Part shown: piece by piece, positions 31,496-39,729 of the stretch
Layout of the letters: every line of letters begins with the position of its first letter
Position numbering within the stretch: the first letter of the stretch is position 1
Assembly: GCA_009779995.1 (NCBI GenBank)
Contig: WRDW01000002.1
Span: forward strand, 1 to 64,000
Source of the DNA: Oscillospiraceae bacterium
GTDB taxonomy: Bacteria; Bacillota; Clostridia; Oscillospirales; Acutalibacteraceae
Length of the DNA stretch: 64,000 bases
Reading direction: 5' to 3'
The notes under the pieces: generated by a model
What the model saw: the letters and a program-made list of their open reading frames with translations, nothing else
What the model was told of the DNA's origin: nothing
Databases searched by the model: none
Made by a program: the position numbers and the translations under genes

Positions 31496-34400
31496 AAATC
31501 TTCACCATCGCCACCGCCCACTTGGATACCTCCTGGCTGTGGACCCTTGAGACCACCATCAAGTACCTCATCCCCAATACCATGCACAGGAATTTCAAGC
31601 TCTTCGAGGCGTTCCCCGACTACAAGTTCAACTTTGAGGGCGCATATCGTTATGAGCTCATGGAGGAGTACTACCCAGAGGATTTCCAGCGCGTGAAAGA
31701 GTACATCGCGCAGGGGAAATGGATCCCCACCGGGACCTCCTACGAGAACGGCGACGTGAACACGCCCTCCCCCGAGGCCCTGTTCCGGAGCATCCTCCTG
31801 GGCAGCGAATACTTCGAGAAAAACTTCGGCGTGCGCTGCGTGGACATCTTCCTGCCGGACTGCTTCGGCTTCGGCTATGCCCTGCCGGCCATCATGGCCC
31901 ACAGCGGGCTCTACGGCTTCACCACCTGCAAGCTCACCTGGGGCAGCGCGGCGGGCCGGCCCTTCGACATCGGCCGTTGGACGGGCGCAGGCGGCCACAC
32001 GGTGTTCGCCAGCATCAAAACCGGGCCCTACGCGGCCTCGCCGGGGAAGTTCCGGGGCGACGAGAGCTTACAGAGCAAGCTCAAAGAGAATATCGAGAAG
32101 CACGCCATGCCCTTCACCTGCCGCATGTACGGCACAGGCGACATGGGCGGCTCGCCTTCGCGCTACTCCGTCAGGCACGTGAGCCGCGAGCTGCAGGCGA
32201 ACGCCTCGAATGAGATACAGGTGCTGTCCTCGCGGGCGCGGGACGTCTTCGACGCCATCCTGAACGAGCTTACGCCGGCGCAGATCGCCGCCCTGCCGAC
32301 GCACGAGGGGGAATTCCTCCTCACCGACCACGGCGCGGGCAGCTACACCAGCAGGGCCACCGGCCACCGCTGGAACCGCCGGTGCGAGCAGCTGGCCGAC
32401 GCCGCCGAGCGCGCCCTGGCCGCCGCCGACTGGCTGGGCCTCGCCGAATACCCGGGGGAGCGCCTGACGGAGGCGTGGAAGCGCGTGCTGGCGCACCATT
32501 TCCACGACGACCTCACAGGGACGTCATTCCAGGTGTGCTACAAGCGCAACTGGAACGACTACATGCTCTCGCTGAACCAGTTCGCCGAGGAGTATGCATA
32601 CGCCAACCGCGCGCTCTCCTCGCAAATTGACACTTCGTTCGCCGCGGGCATTCCTGTCATAGTCAACAACACCCTGCAATATGCCCGCAGCGAAGCCGTC
32701 AGCGTCAAACTGCCCTTCGAGGCGCAGAGCGTCAGCGTTTTCGACAGCCGTGGCGTGGAAATCCTGGCCCAGATCTGTGATGGCACTGTGACCTTCCTGG
32801 CCGAACTGCCGGGGCTCTCCTGGAGGGCCTATGACATCCAACCAGCCCAATCGCAGCAGACAAACACGCTGAAAATCACAGAGCGCAGCCTGGAAAACGA
32901 GCATCTCATCGTCACGCTCGACGACAACGGCGATATAGCGAGCATATTCGACAAGAAGAACAGCCGGGAGGCGCTCTCGGCCCCGGTGCGCATGGCCGCC
33001 CTGCCCGACAGCTCCCCCGATTGGCCCGCCTGGGAGCTGCGCTACGGCGACGTGATGAGCGACAAAAAGCGCTATCCCTCTCAGGCAAAATTTGCGATTG
33101 CCGAGAACGGCCCGGCGCGCGCGGTGCTCGAAATCACGCGCTATTTGGGCAAGTCGAAGTTTACGCAGCGCGTGTCCCTCTATGCCGGGGCAGCCTATGT
33201 GCGCTGCGAGGACGAAGTCGACTGGCGCGAGACGGCCTCGCTGCTCAAGGCGGAGTTCCCCCTCGCTGTCTCCAACGAGAACGCCGCCTACGACATCGGC
33301 CTGGGCGTGCGCGAGCGCCCCACCAACACTGAAAAGCTCTATGAAGTGCCCCTGCAAAACTGGATGGACATCAGCGCTCCGAATGCTTCGTATGGCGTGT
33401 CGATTTTGAACGACTCCAGGTGCGGGGCCGACAAGCCCGCCGCCAGTACCCTGCGCCTGACCCTCATCCACACCCCCGCCAAGCCCTACCGCTGGGAGTC
33501 CTCCCAGCACCTGATGGACCAGGGCTTGAATCGCTTCGCGTTTGGGATTTATCCCCATTGCGAAGGCTGGCAAAATGGAACGCAAGCCGTTGCCGCGGCC
33601 TTCAACCAGCCCATGCAGGCCTTTGTGACCGAGAGCCATCCCGGCGCGCTGGGCAGCGAGTACAGCTTCGGCGCGCTGAGCGATCACAGCGTCATCCTGC
33701 GGGCCATTAAAAAAGCCGAAAATAGCAATAATCTCGTCGCGCGCTTTAACGAGGGCAGCGGCAAACCGGCCAAGAGTGTGCGCTTCACCCTGGGGGAGGG
33801 CATCGAGAACGCGATCGAAACCCTCGCCGACGAGAGATCCCTGCGCGGCGCGCATGTGGAGGACGGCGCGCTGGTCTTCGACATGAAATCCTTCGAGGTG
33901 AAGACCTTCGCCCTCACCCTGAAGAAAACGCAGCCGCCCGCCGAACAACCAAGGCAGGAGGCAATCCCGCTGCCCCATAACATGATCGCGATTACACCCA
34001 ATGGCCATTGGAATTGGAGCGATAGCTATACCATCCCAATGGAGCTATATCCGGATAAAATCACAAGCGGGGGCATACGCTTCATCACGCAAAAAGAGGG
34101 CATGAACGCCATGGCCTGCCAGGGGCAGGAAATTACACTGCCGGAGGGGGCGAAGCGTGCGCATCTGCTCATGTGCAGCCTGGACGAAGACAGAAGCGCC
34201 GATTTCATGGTGGGTGAGAGGGTTTTGAATATTACGGTGCAAGAGGCCTTCGAGGCCATCGGCGCGTGGGACATGATCGGCCTTGGCGAGACGGGACGCG
34301 TCAAGCCCGCCGCCCTCGCCTGGAACGCCACCCACACCCACGGCAAGGGCGTGCATCCCCACAGCAAAAACGGCGACATATGGGCAAAGCAGTTTTACCT

Positions 34401-34749
34401 GATCAAATACAGCATTGACCTGAACGGCGCGGCGAGCATCACCATGCCAATGGACGGCTCCCTCGCCGTCTTCGCCATGACGGCTGACTTCGACGGCGGC
34501 GTGTTCACCCCCGGCGGCCCGATGTTCGACCGCCTGGAGGCCCGCCCCTTCGACTACGAGATCGCCCCCGGCGACCTGGTGAAGGCCCGCCCCACCAAGC
34601 TGGAGCGCCTGCTGGATCTCTTCATATCCCGCGAGAGGCCCATCATCGTCAGCCTGCCGCACCTCAGCGGCGCGATGGGCATGGCGGACGTCTACGCCTT
34701 CTTCCGCCAGAAGGCGGCCAAGTGGAGGGAGAAAAAGAAAAAATCATGA
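31492..34749 (+). CDS. GH38-type alpha-mannosidase-like glycoside hydrolase
   Basis: The 1085-aa cytoplasmic enzyme has no signal peptide. The metal site TATAHLDTSWLWTLE and the nucleophile block FLPDCFGFGYALPAIM are those of family 38. A helical region (LTEAWKRVLAHHFHDDLTGTS) and a long beta-rich C-terminal half complete the fold. It probably removes alpha-mannose from oligosaccharides inside the cell, but GH38-like proteins with other targets exist. Start ATG 31492 overlaps the GH4 stop. The next gene also starts in an ATGA overlap, so the operon is tight. Confidence 0.88.
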   Translation: MKIFTIATAHLDTSWLWTLETTIKYLIPNTMHRNFKLFEAFPDYKFNFEGAYRYELMEEYYPEDFQRVKEYIAQGKWIPTGTSYENGDVNTPSPEALFRSILLGSEYFEKNFGVRCVDIFLPDCFGFGYALPAIMAHSGLYGFTTCKLTWGSAAGRPFDIGRWTGAGGHTVFASIKTGPYAASPGKFRGDESLQSKLKENIEKHAMPFTCRMYGTGDMGGSPSRYSVRHVSRELQANASNEIQVLSSRARDVFDAILNELTPAQIAALPTHEGEFLLTDHGAGSYTSRATGHRWNRRCEQLADAAERALAAADWLGLAEYPGERLTEAWKRVLAHHFHDDLTGTSFQVCYKRNWNDYMLSLNQFAEEYAYANRALSSQIDTSFAAGIPVIVNNTLQYARSEAVSVKLPFEAQSVSVFDSRGVEILAQICDGTVTFLAELPGLSWRAYDIQPAQSQQTNTLKITERSLENEHLIVTLDDNGDIASIFDKKNSREALSAPVRMAALPDSSPDWPAWELRYGDVMSDKKRYPSQAKFAIAENGPARAVLEITRYLGKSKFTQRVSLYAGAAYVRCEDEVDWRETASLLKAEFPLAVSNENAAYDIGLGVRERPTNTEKLYEVPLQNWMDISAPNASYGVSILNDSRCGADKPAASTLRLTLIHTPAKPYRWESSQHLMDQGLNRFAFGIYPHCEGWQNGTQAVAAAFNQPMQAFVTESHPGALGSEYSFGALSDHSVILRAIKKAENSNNLVARFNEGSGKPAKSVRFTLGEGIENAIETLADERSLRGAHVEDGALVFDMKSFEVKTFALTLKKTQPPAEQPRQEAIPLPHNMIAITPNGHWNWSDSYTIPMELYPDKITSGGIRFITQKEGMNAMACQGQEITLPEGAKRAHLLMCSLDEDRSADFMVGERVLNITVQEAFEAIGAWDMIGLGETGRVKPAALAWNATHTHGKGVHPHSKNGDIWAKQFYLIKYSIDLNGAASITMPMDGSLAVFAMTADFDGGVFTPGGPMFDRLEARPFDYEIAPGDLVKARPTKLERLLDLFISRERPIIVSLPHLSGAMGMADVYAFFRQKAAKWREKKKKS

Positions 34750-35432
34750 CCATCCTGATTGCCCGCCACGGCGAATCCGTGAACAACCTGCCGGACGCCG
34801 CCCTGCATACCCTCGACCCCGGCCTGACCGACCGGGGCCTTGCGCAGGCGCGGCTGCTGGGCGAGCGCTGCGCGGGGATGCGCATTGACGCCCTGCTCTC
34901 CAGCCCGCTGCTGCGCGCCCTGCGCACCGCGCAGGAGATCTCTGTCAGAAAAGACGACATGCCCGTACAAATCCTGCACGAGCTTGTGGAAATCGGCACG
35001 GACTATGCCACGCTCACCCACGGCGAAGCGGTGAAAATCTGCCCCGCCGCATTGCCCTACGACCCCGCCCCCGGCGCGGGCGACTACGCAGACGGCTACG
35101 CCCTGGAGGTACGCGACCCCTACTATAGCCTGGCCCGTGCCTACAGGGTGATCAGCTTGATTCGCCAGAGCTGGCCCGAGGACGCCACGGTGCTGCTGGT
35201 GGGCCACGGCGCGTTCAACCAGCGCCTGATTGCCGCCGCGCTGCGCGCGGCCTTCCCGCCGGATTTCATCTTCTCCCAGGGCAACACGGGCCTGACCGCC
35301 GTGGACTACCGCCCCGGCGATACCGGCCATGAAATCACGCGCCTGGTGATGATGAACGACACCTCGCACCTGTACGGCACGCAATATGCCGGCGGCATAG
35401 CGCAGGCCGTGGCGGCGAACTGGCCGAGGTAG
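34746..35432 (+). CDS. Histidine phosphatase (phosphoglycerate mutase-like) protein
   Basis: This is a 228-aa branch-1 histidine phosphatase. The catalytic LIARHGESVNNLP is at residue 5, the second Arg is in SSPLLRALRTAQEI, and the late His is in VLLVGHGAFNQRLI. Such proteins remove phosphate from sugars, nucleotides or proteins. Its ATG overlaps the GH38 stop, so it may dephosphorylate a sugar phosphate from this glycan route. The track's earlier start (34722) lies within GH38 and is not needed. Confidence 0.88.
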   Translation: MTILIARHGESVNNLPDAALHTLDPGLTDRGLAQARLLGERCAGMRIDALLSSPLLRALRTAQEISVRKDDMPVQILHELVEIGTDYATLTHGEAVKICPAALPYDPAPGAGDYADGYALEVRDPYYSLARAYRVISLIRQSWPEDATVLLVGHGAFNQRLIAAALRAAFPPDFIFSQGNTGLTAVDYRPGDTGHEITRLVMMNDTSHLYGTQYAGGIAQAVAANWPR

Positions 35433-35470
35433 GCGCGGCCAAAAAACAAAACAAAACCCGAGGACGACAC

Positions 35471-36649
35471 TTGATCAACTACACCCGCACCGTGCGCACC
35501 TGCTATCTCTCCACCTGCACACAGGCGCTCATCGTCAACCTGCCGCCGCTGCTGTTCACGCTGTTTGAGCGCGACTACGGCATGAATTACGAGCGCCTGG
35601 GCCGCCTGGTGCTCATCAACTTCGTCACGCAGCTGATTGTGGACGCCATCGCCGCGCGCCTGGCCGACGGCGTGGGCTACCGGCGCTGCCTGGTGGCCGC
35701 GCATCTCGCGGCCGCGCTGGGCCTCGCGCTCTACGGCCTGCTGCCGCTGTTCCTGCCGAAGGACATGCTCTACGCCGGGCTGTGCCTTGCCACGGTCATA
35801 TTCTCCATGGGGGGCGGGCTCATCGAGGTGCTGGTGAGCCCCATCGTCAACGAGATCGGCGGGCACCTGGGCGCGGGCGCGATGACGCTCCTGCACTCGT
35901 TTTATTGCTGGGGGCAGATGCTCACGGTGCTGTTCTCAACGGTGCTGCTGCGCTTTCTGCCGGACGGCATGTGGCACGCCGTGCCCCTCCTGTGGACGGC
36001 CGTGCCCCTGGCGACCACCGCGGGCTTCGCCACATGCCCCATGGCCGAGCCCGGCATGTCCGAGACCCCCGCCATCCCGCTCTCCAGGCTGCTGCGCAAC
36101 GGGCCGTTCTGGCTGGCCGTGGCGCTCATGGCCTGCGGCGGGGCCTCGGAGATCGCCATGGCGCAGTGGGCCTCCCTCTTCGCCGAGCAGGGCGTGGGCG
36201 TGAGCAAGCTCGCGGGGGACCTCCTGGGGCCGTGCCTGTTCGCCGTGCTCATGGCCCTGGTGCGTATGCTCTACGGCAAATTCGAGAACAAGCTCCAGCT
36301 CGAAAAAATCCTGCGCTGGAGCGCCGTGGCCTGCATGGCCTGCTACTTCCTCGCGGCGCTGAGCAAAAACGCCGCCCTGGCGCTGGCGGCCTGCGCCCTC
36401 ACCGGCGCGACGGTGGCCCTGATGTGGCCGGGCATCCTCCACCGCAGCGCGGGGCGGTTCCCCGGCGGCGGCACGGGCCTGTTCGGGATGCTCGCCCTCG
36501 GCGGCGACGTCGGCTGCTCCCTGGGCCCATGGATGATAGGCCTCATAGGCGACAGAGCGGGCCTGCGCCCCGCCCTCCTGGCAGGCGCGGCCTTCCCGGC
36601 GGGCTTTTTGGCACTGATGTTCGTGGGCAGGCGGGAGGAGAAGGCATAG
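35471..36649 (+). CDS. MFS transporter (sugar or efflux type)
   Basis: The 392-aa, 12-helix major facilitator protein has TM1 starting TCTQALIVNLPPLLFTLF and a loop motif LADGVGYRRCLVAAHLAAALG between helices 2 and 3. The second half contains PCLFAVLMALVRMLYGKFENK and GTGLFGMLALGGDVGCSLGPW, similar to fucose/FucP-like or BtlA-like carriers. The start is TTG with GAGGACGACAC upstream. It lies 38 bases after the phosphatase gene, so it probably completes the GH4-GH38 operon as importer. The substrate is unknown. Confidence 0.82.
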   Translation: MINYTRTVRTCYLSTCTQALIVNLPPLLFTLFERDYGMNYERLGRLVLINFVTQLIVDAIAARLADGVGYRRCLVAAHLAAALGLALYGLLPLFLPKDMLYAGLCLATVIFSMGGGLIEVLVSPIVNEIGGHLGAGAMTLLHSFYCWGQMLTVLFSTVLLRFLPDGMWHAVPLLWTAVPLATTAGFATCPMAEPGMSETPAIPLSRLLRNGPFWLAVALMACGGASEIAMAQWASLFAEQGVGVSKLAGDLLGPCLFAVLMALVRMLYGKFENKLQLEKILRWSAVACMACYFLAALSKNAALALAACALTGATVALMWPGILHRSAGRFPGGGTGLFGMLALGGDVGCSLGPWMIGLIGDRAGLRPALLAGAAFPAGFLALMFVGRREEKA

Positions 36650-36682
36650 ACAGCACAGACGCAGGGGGTGCGTCTGTGCTGT
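36650..36682. terminator. Family F hairpin between convergent genes (copy 3)
   Basis: ACAGCACAGACGCA, loop GGGGG, TGCGTCTGTGCTGT, a perfect 14-bp stem between the MFS gene (+) and paralogue 3 (-). It begins at the last bases of the MFS stop region. Confidence 0.7.
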
Positions 36683-36702
36683 AAGTTGCGCAAGGGGCAA
36701 TA

Positions 36703-38010
36703 TTACCTGCCGAACCAGAGCTGTTGCAGGAACAGCCATAGAAACAGTGCGGGGATGAGAATTGGCGCTAAAATGCCGGCTCCAACAGCCATAAGTAATT
36801 CCCACAGATTGAAGTCTATAATGTCATAAGCATACACAGCCTCCAACCTTGGCATCCAGAGAAAGCCGCCCAGCAGGTAGTAGCTCACCCATTGCAGTGG
36901 GCTGAATGTACATACGATGTCCACTGTGCCGAGCACGGTCTCGCCGTCGGCTGTTGTATAGGTCAGGGTCATAATTTTGCCGCGTTCAGTGCCCTCAACA
37001 TAAAAGCATGTTGCTGAGTCAAAATCATCATACAGCGGCTTCCCATTGACAAGCACGCCCTCGAAATCGTTCCAGTCAATGAACCAATGGGGGTATATAT
37101 ACTTATACGTGCCGTAGCGGATTTTGTATTCATTCTCGTACAGCCGGAATTCGGGATCGCCGGGCGGTTCCGCCGTCGTGACCGCCACCTTGTAGCCCCC
37201 GCCTCTGCCATTGTAGGAGTACGCACATAAATAGTACGTTTTGCCAGCCTTCAGCCATGCGGTCATCGAGAAATTCAAGTCTCCGCCGTCATCATTCTGT
37301 TTCATGAACTCGAATTTCGGGCCATACAGGTAGCCATAGGGGTCGCTCTCGCTGTTGTCCAGCGAATAGAAGCGATAGTACCCATCCTCCTCCGGCGTGA
37401 AGGCGAATACTTTTTGTTCTCCCTCCTCCAACGTGACCGCCTTGCTCTCACCGAGCTTCAGCTCGTCTGTATACAGGCTTTTGAAATACTGCTCCCGCAG
37501 GTCTATGGGCACTATGAATGTCGTCTGCGGCAGCGTAGCTCTGTAGTCCCTCCAGTTGTAGTCCTTTTCCGGGTCCGCAAGGGAATCGATGTAGGCTTTG
37601 TACAGGTTGGAATCTGAATAGTAGAGCGTAACAATACCGGTTTGTTCATTGTACCTGCTGAATACCTGCCACCACCAGCCGGGGCCCTCGGCCCACCAGC
37701 CGGTGAGCGTCTCCGACCCACCATCCTCGAAGGTGACTGTTACGGCCACGTTCTCAGCATTGAAGTAGGGGCCGTCCGACCCATAGAACAACCCATCGAT
37801 TTCGCCGTCCCAGACGGCTTCGATTTTGGTGACAGTGGGCAGCTCGAAGGTCAGGCTCTGCGAGAAAGCGGCCAGCGCGGGATCGAAGCTTTGGAACATG
37901 GAAGCGCCGGGGATGCCGGGTTCGGCCATGGGCTCCTTCGCCGCGAGGGGGCACACGCCGAGGCCGAGGGCCAGTGCAAGGGTCAGCAGGATGGACAGTG
38001 CTTTTTTCAT
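36703..38010 (-). CDS. Secreted membrane-anchored protein, paralogue family member 3 (long form)
   Basis: The function is unknown. The 435-aa protein has the family plan: signal peptide (KKALSILLTLALALGLGVCPLAA), LTFELPTVTKIEAVWDGE, ENVAVTVTFEDGGSETLTGW, then the PPC-like block KVFAFTPEEDGYYRFYSL ... LKAGKTYYLCAYSYNGRGGGYKVAVTT. It differs from members 1 and 2 by an extra domain of about 110 residues (from about 290) before the C-terminal hydrophobic helices. The ATG at 38010 follows AAAAAGGAGCTG. It lies 13 kb from the others, so the family has spread within the genome. Confidence 0.84.
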   Translation of the reverse strand: MKKALSILLTLALALGLGVCPLAAKEPMAEPGIPGASMFQSFDPALAAFSQSLTFELPTVTKIEAVWDGEIDGLFYGSDGPYFNAENVAVTVTFEDGGSETLTGWWAEGPGWWWQVFSRYNEQTGIVTLYYSDSNLYKAYIDSLADPEKDYNWRDYRATLPQTTFIVPIDLREQYFKSLYTDELKLGESKAVTLEEGEQKVFAFTPEEDGYYRFYSLDNSESDPYGYLYGPKFEFMKQNDDGGDLNFSMTAWLKAGKTYYLCAYSYNGRGGGYKVAVTTAEPPGDPEFRLYENEYKIRYGTYKYIYPHWFIDWNDFEGVLVNGKPLYDDFDSATCFYVEGTERGKIMTLTYTTADGETVLGTVDIVCTFSPLQWVSYYLLGGFLWMPRLEAVYAYDIIDFNLWELLMAVGAGILAPILIPALFLWLFLQQLWFGR

Positions 38011-38122
38011 GGGGAAACAGCTCCTTTTTATATTTGATTTGGTTTGCTTACTTGTTAGTCGAAATTCCGCCAAAAAATCCTCGCGGAAATTCCATGTTTT
38101 TAAAAAATTTTCTGTTTGGCCA

Positions 38123-38243
38123 CGGCCGAGCGAAGCTCTGCCCTACGGGGATGCGGCCAAAGGCCGGGGAAACCGCGCAGCTGTGGATCGCCTTTCCCTG
38201 GCCTCGGGCCATATCCCCATAGGGCAAGCTTTGCTCGGCCGAA
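38123..38243. repeat. Family C palindromic element copy 2
   Basis: CGGCCGAGCGAAGCTCTGCCCTACGGGGAT at one end, with ATATCCCCATAGGGCAAGCTTTGCTCGGCCG at the other, and CGGCCAAAGGCCG inside. The layout and length are as in copy 1 at 21504. It fills the gap between paralogue 3 and the ytvI-like gene; no gene was seen there. Confidence 0.85.
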
Positions 38244-38324
38244 TTTGCAAAAATTCTATTTCCTTAAGTTTGTTGACATTGGCAGGCGAGGGGGAGGGGG
38301 GCCTCGCTTGCGTGCGGAAAAGTG

Positions 38325-39460
38325 TCACTCCGTCTTCCAGATTTTCACCACGCCCTGGTCGTTGAGCATCTTGACCATGATCAGCAGCAGGGGCAGCAGG
38401 AACATCCCCACGAAGCCGAACAGCTGCAGGCCGACGTACATGCCCATGAGCGTGACGATGGGCGGCAGGCCGAGGTTCGCGGCCACGAGTTTGGGCTCGA
38501 GGATCTGCCGGACCACGATCATCACCAGCCACAGCACCAACAGCCCCACCCCCAGGCCGATATTCCCCATGATGAAGCTGAACAGGTACCAGGGGATGAG
38601 CACCGTGCCCACGCCCAGCACGGGCAGGATGTCGATCAATGCGGTGACCAGCGCGATCCACAGCAGATACCTGCCGTTGTAGACCCCGATGAACTGCAGC
38701 AGCAGCAGGCCCAGCACCAGCTCGGTGAAGGAGACGCCGATGAGGATGGTGTAGGAGCGCAGCAGCTTGCCCATGGAGGAGAACATGATCTTCTTGGCGG
38801 CGGAGAGCGCGCGCCGGCGCTCGGGGCTCAGCTGGCGCTTGAGGAAGCGCGCGGTCCTGTCGTAGCCCGAGGCCATGAAGAAGCTGCTGATGATGGTGAT
38901 AACCACGGCCAGCGCCATCAGGGGGATTTTGCCCGCGATGCTCAGCACACCGCTCATTGGGGCCTTGAACCAGGCGAAATCCACCATGCCCAGCAGGTTG
39001 CCCGAGACGTCCCCCTCCAGCAGGCTCTTCGTGAAACCCGCCAGCGAGGCGTTCAGGCGCACCTCAGGCCGTCCGGCAGCCACTGCAGCAGGCGGTTGAT
39101 GCGCAGCTCCAGCTCCGGGATGAGCTCGGGCAGGTTCTTCACCTGGCCGGAGAGGTAATCGGCAAAGCTGCGCGCCGCGCTCCAAATGCGCGCGCCTATG
39201 AGCGCGACGACCAGGATAATCACCACGTAGAACAGCAGCACCAGCGCCACGGAGGTGAAGCTCTTCTTCAGCTTGAGCCTGCGCTGGGCGTAGTTCATGG
39301 GCCGCTGCAGCAGCGCCGCCACAAAGAAGGCGAACAGGAAGGGGAACGCCAGCCAGAAGGCGTACTGCATGAAGAGATAGAAGCCCACGAGGATGAGCAG
39401 ATAATACACGATATCGACGATGCGGGCCACGCGGGTTTGGGTTTTTTCGCTCAATTGCAT
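38325..39460 (-). pseudogene. ytvI: YtvI-like/AI-2E transporter family membrane protein, frameshifted
   Basis: Together the two ORFs make a complete permease of the AI-2E/UPF0118 family (YtvI sporulation protein branch). The N-terminal part, MQLSEKTQTRVARIVDIVYYLLIL to NRLLQWLPDGL, ends in TGA. The rest continues in another frame with EVRLNASLAGFTKSLL through GMVDFAWFK, IISSFFMASGYDR and GLGVGLLVLWLVMIVVRQILEPKL. The break is at about 39063, where CTGAGGTG would need one extra G (CTGGAGGTG) to restore LEVRLN. Everything else is intact, so it is a recent mutation or a sequence error. GGGAGG precedes the ATG at 39460. Confidence 0.85.
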
Positions 39461-39480
39461 AGATGCCTCCCTTCGCGCCG

Positions 39481-39553
39481 TGTAGGGGACGGCCTCCCGG
39501 ACGTCCCCGGCGGGAACGATTCGCTCGGGGCGTCGAGGACGCCGCCCCCTACA
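39481..39553 (-). repeat. Family B repeat copy 2
   Basis: TGTAGGGGACGGCCTCCCGGACGTCC ... GGCGTCGAGGACGCCGCCCCCTACA shares its outer 17 bases and internal GGACGTCC with the copy at 3974-4047. It is located just upstream of the ytvI-like gene. Confidence 0.75.
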
Positions 39554-39659
39554 TGCTTTGCGCCCTACTAGTCTAAACTTTTTCACGCAAAAAAGCAAGC
39601 CCAATTTTGGCGCTTTTGTAAATTCCGCGTGAACATACAATAAATTATGATACGCCCCC

Positions 39660-39688
39660 TTGCTATTTGCAAAAAAACAAGGTATACT
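39660..39688 (+). promoter_or_regulatory. Promoter of the transporter gene at 39730
   Basis: TTGCTA (39660), 17 bases, TATACT (39683), about 42 bases before the ATG. Confidence 0.75.
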
Positions 39689-39729
39689 ATAAATTATTCA
39701 AAGCCAATTACATAAGGGGAGGCGCAACC

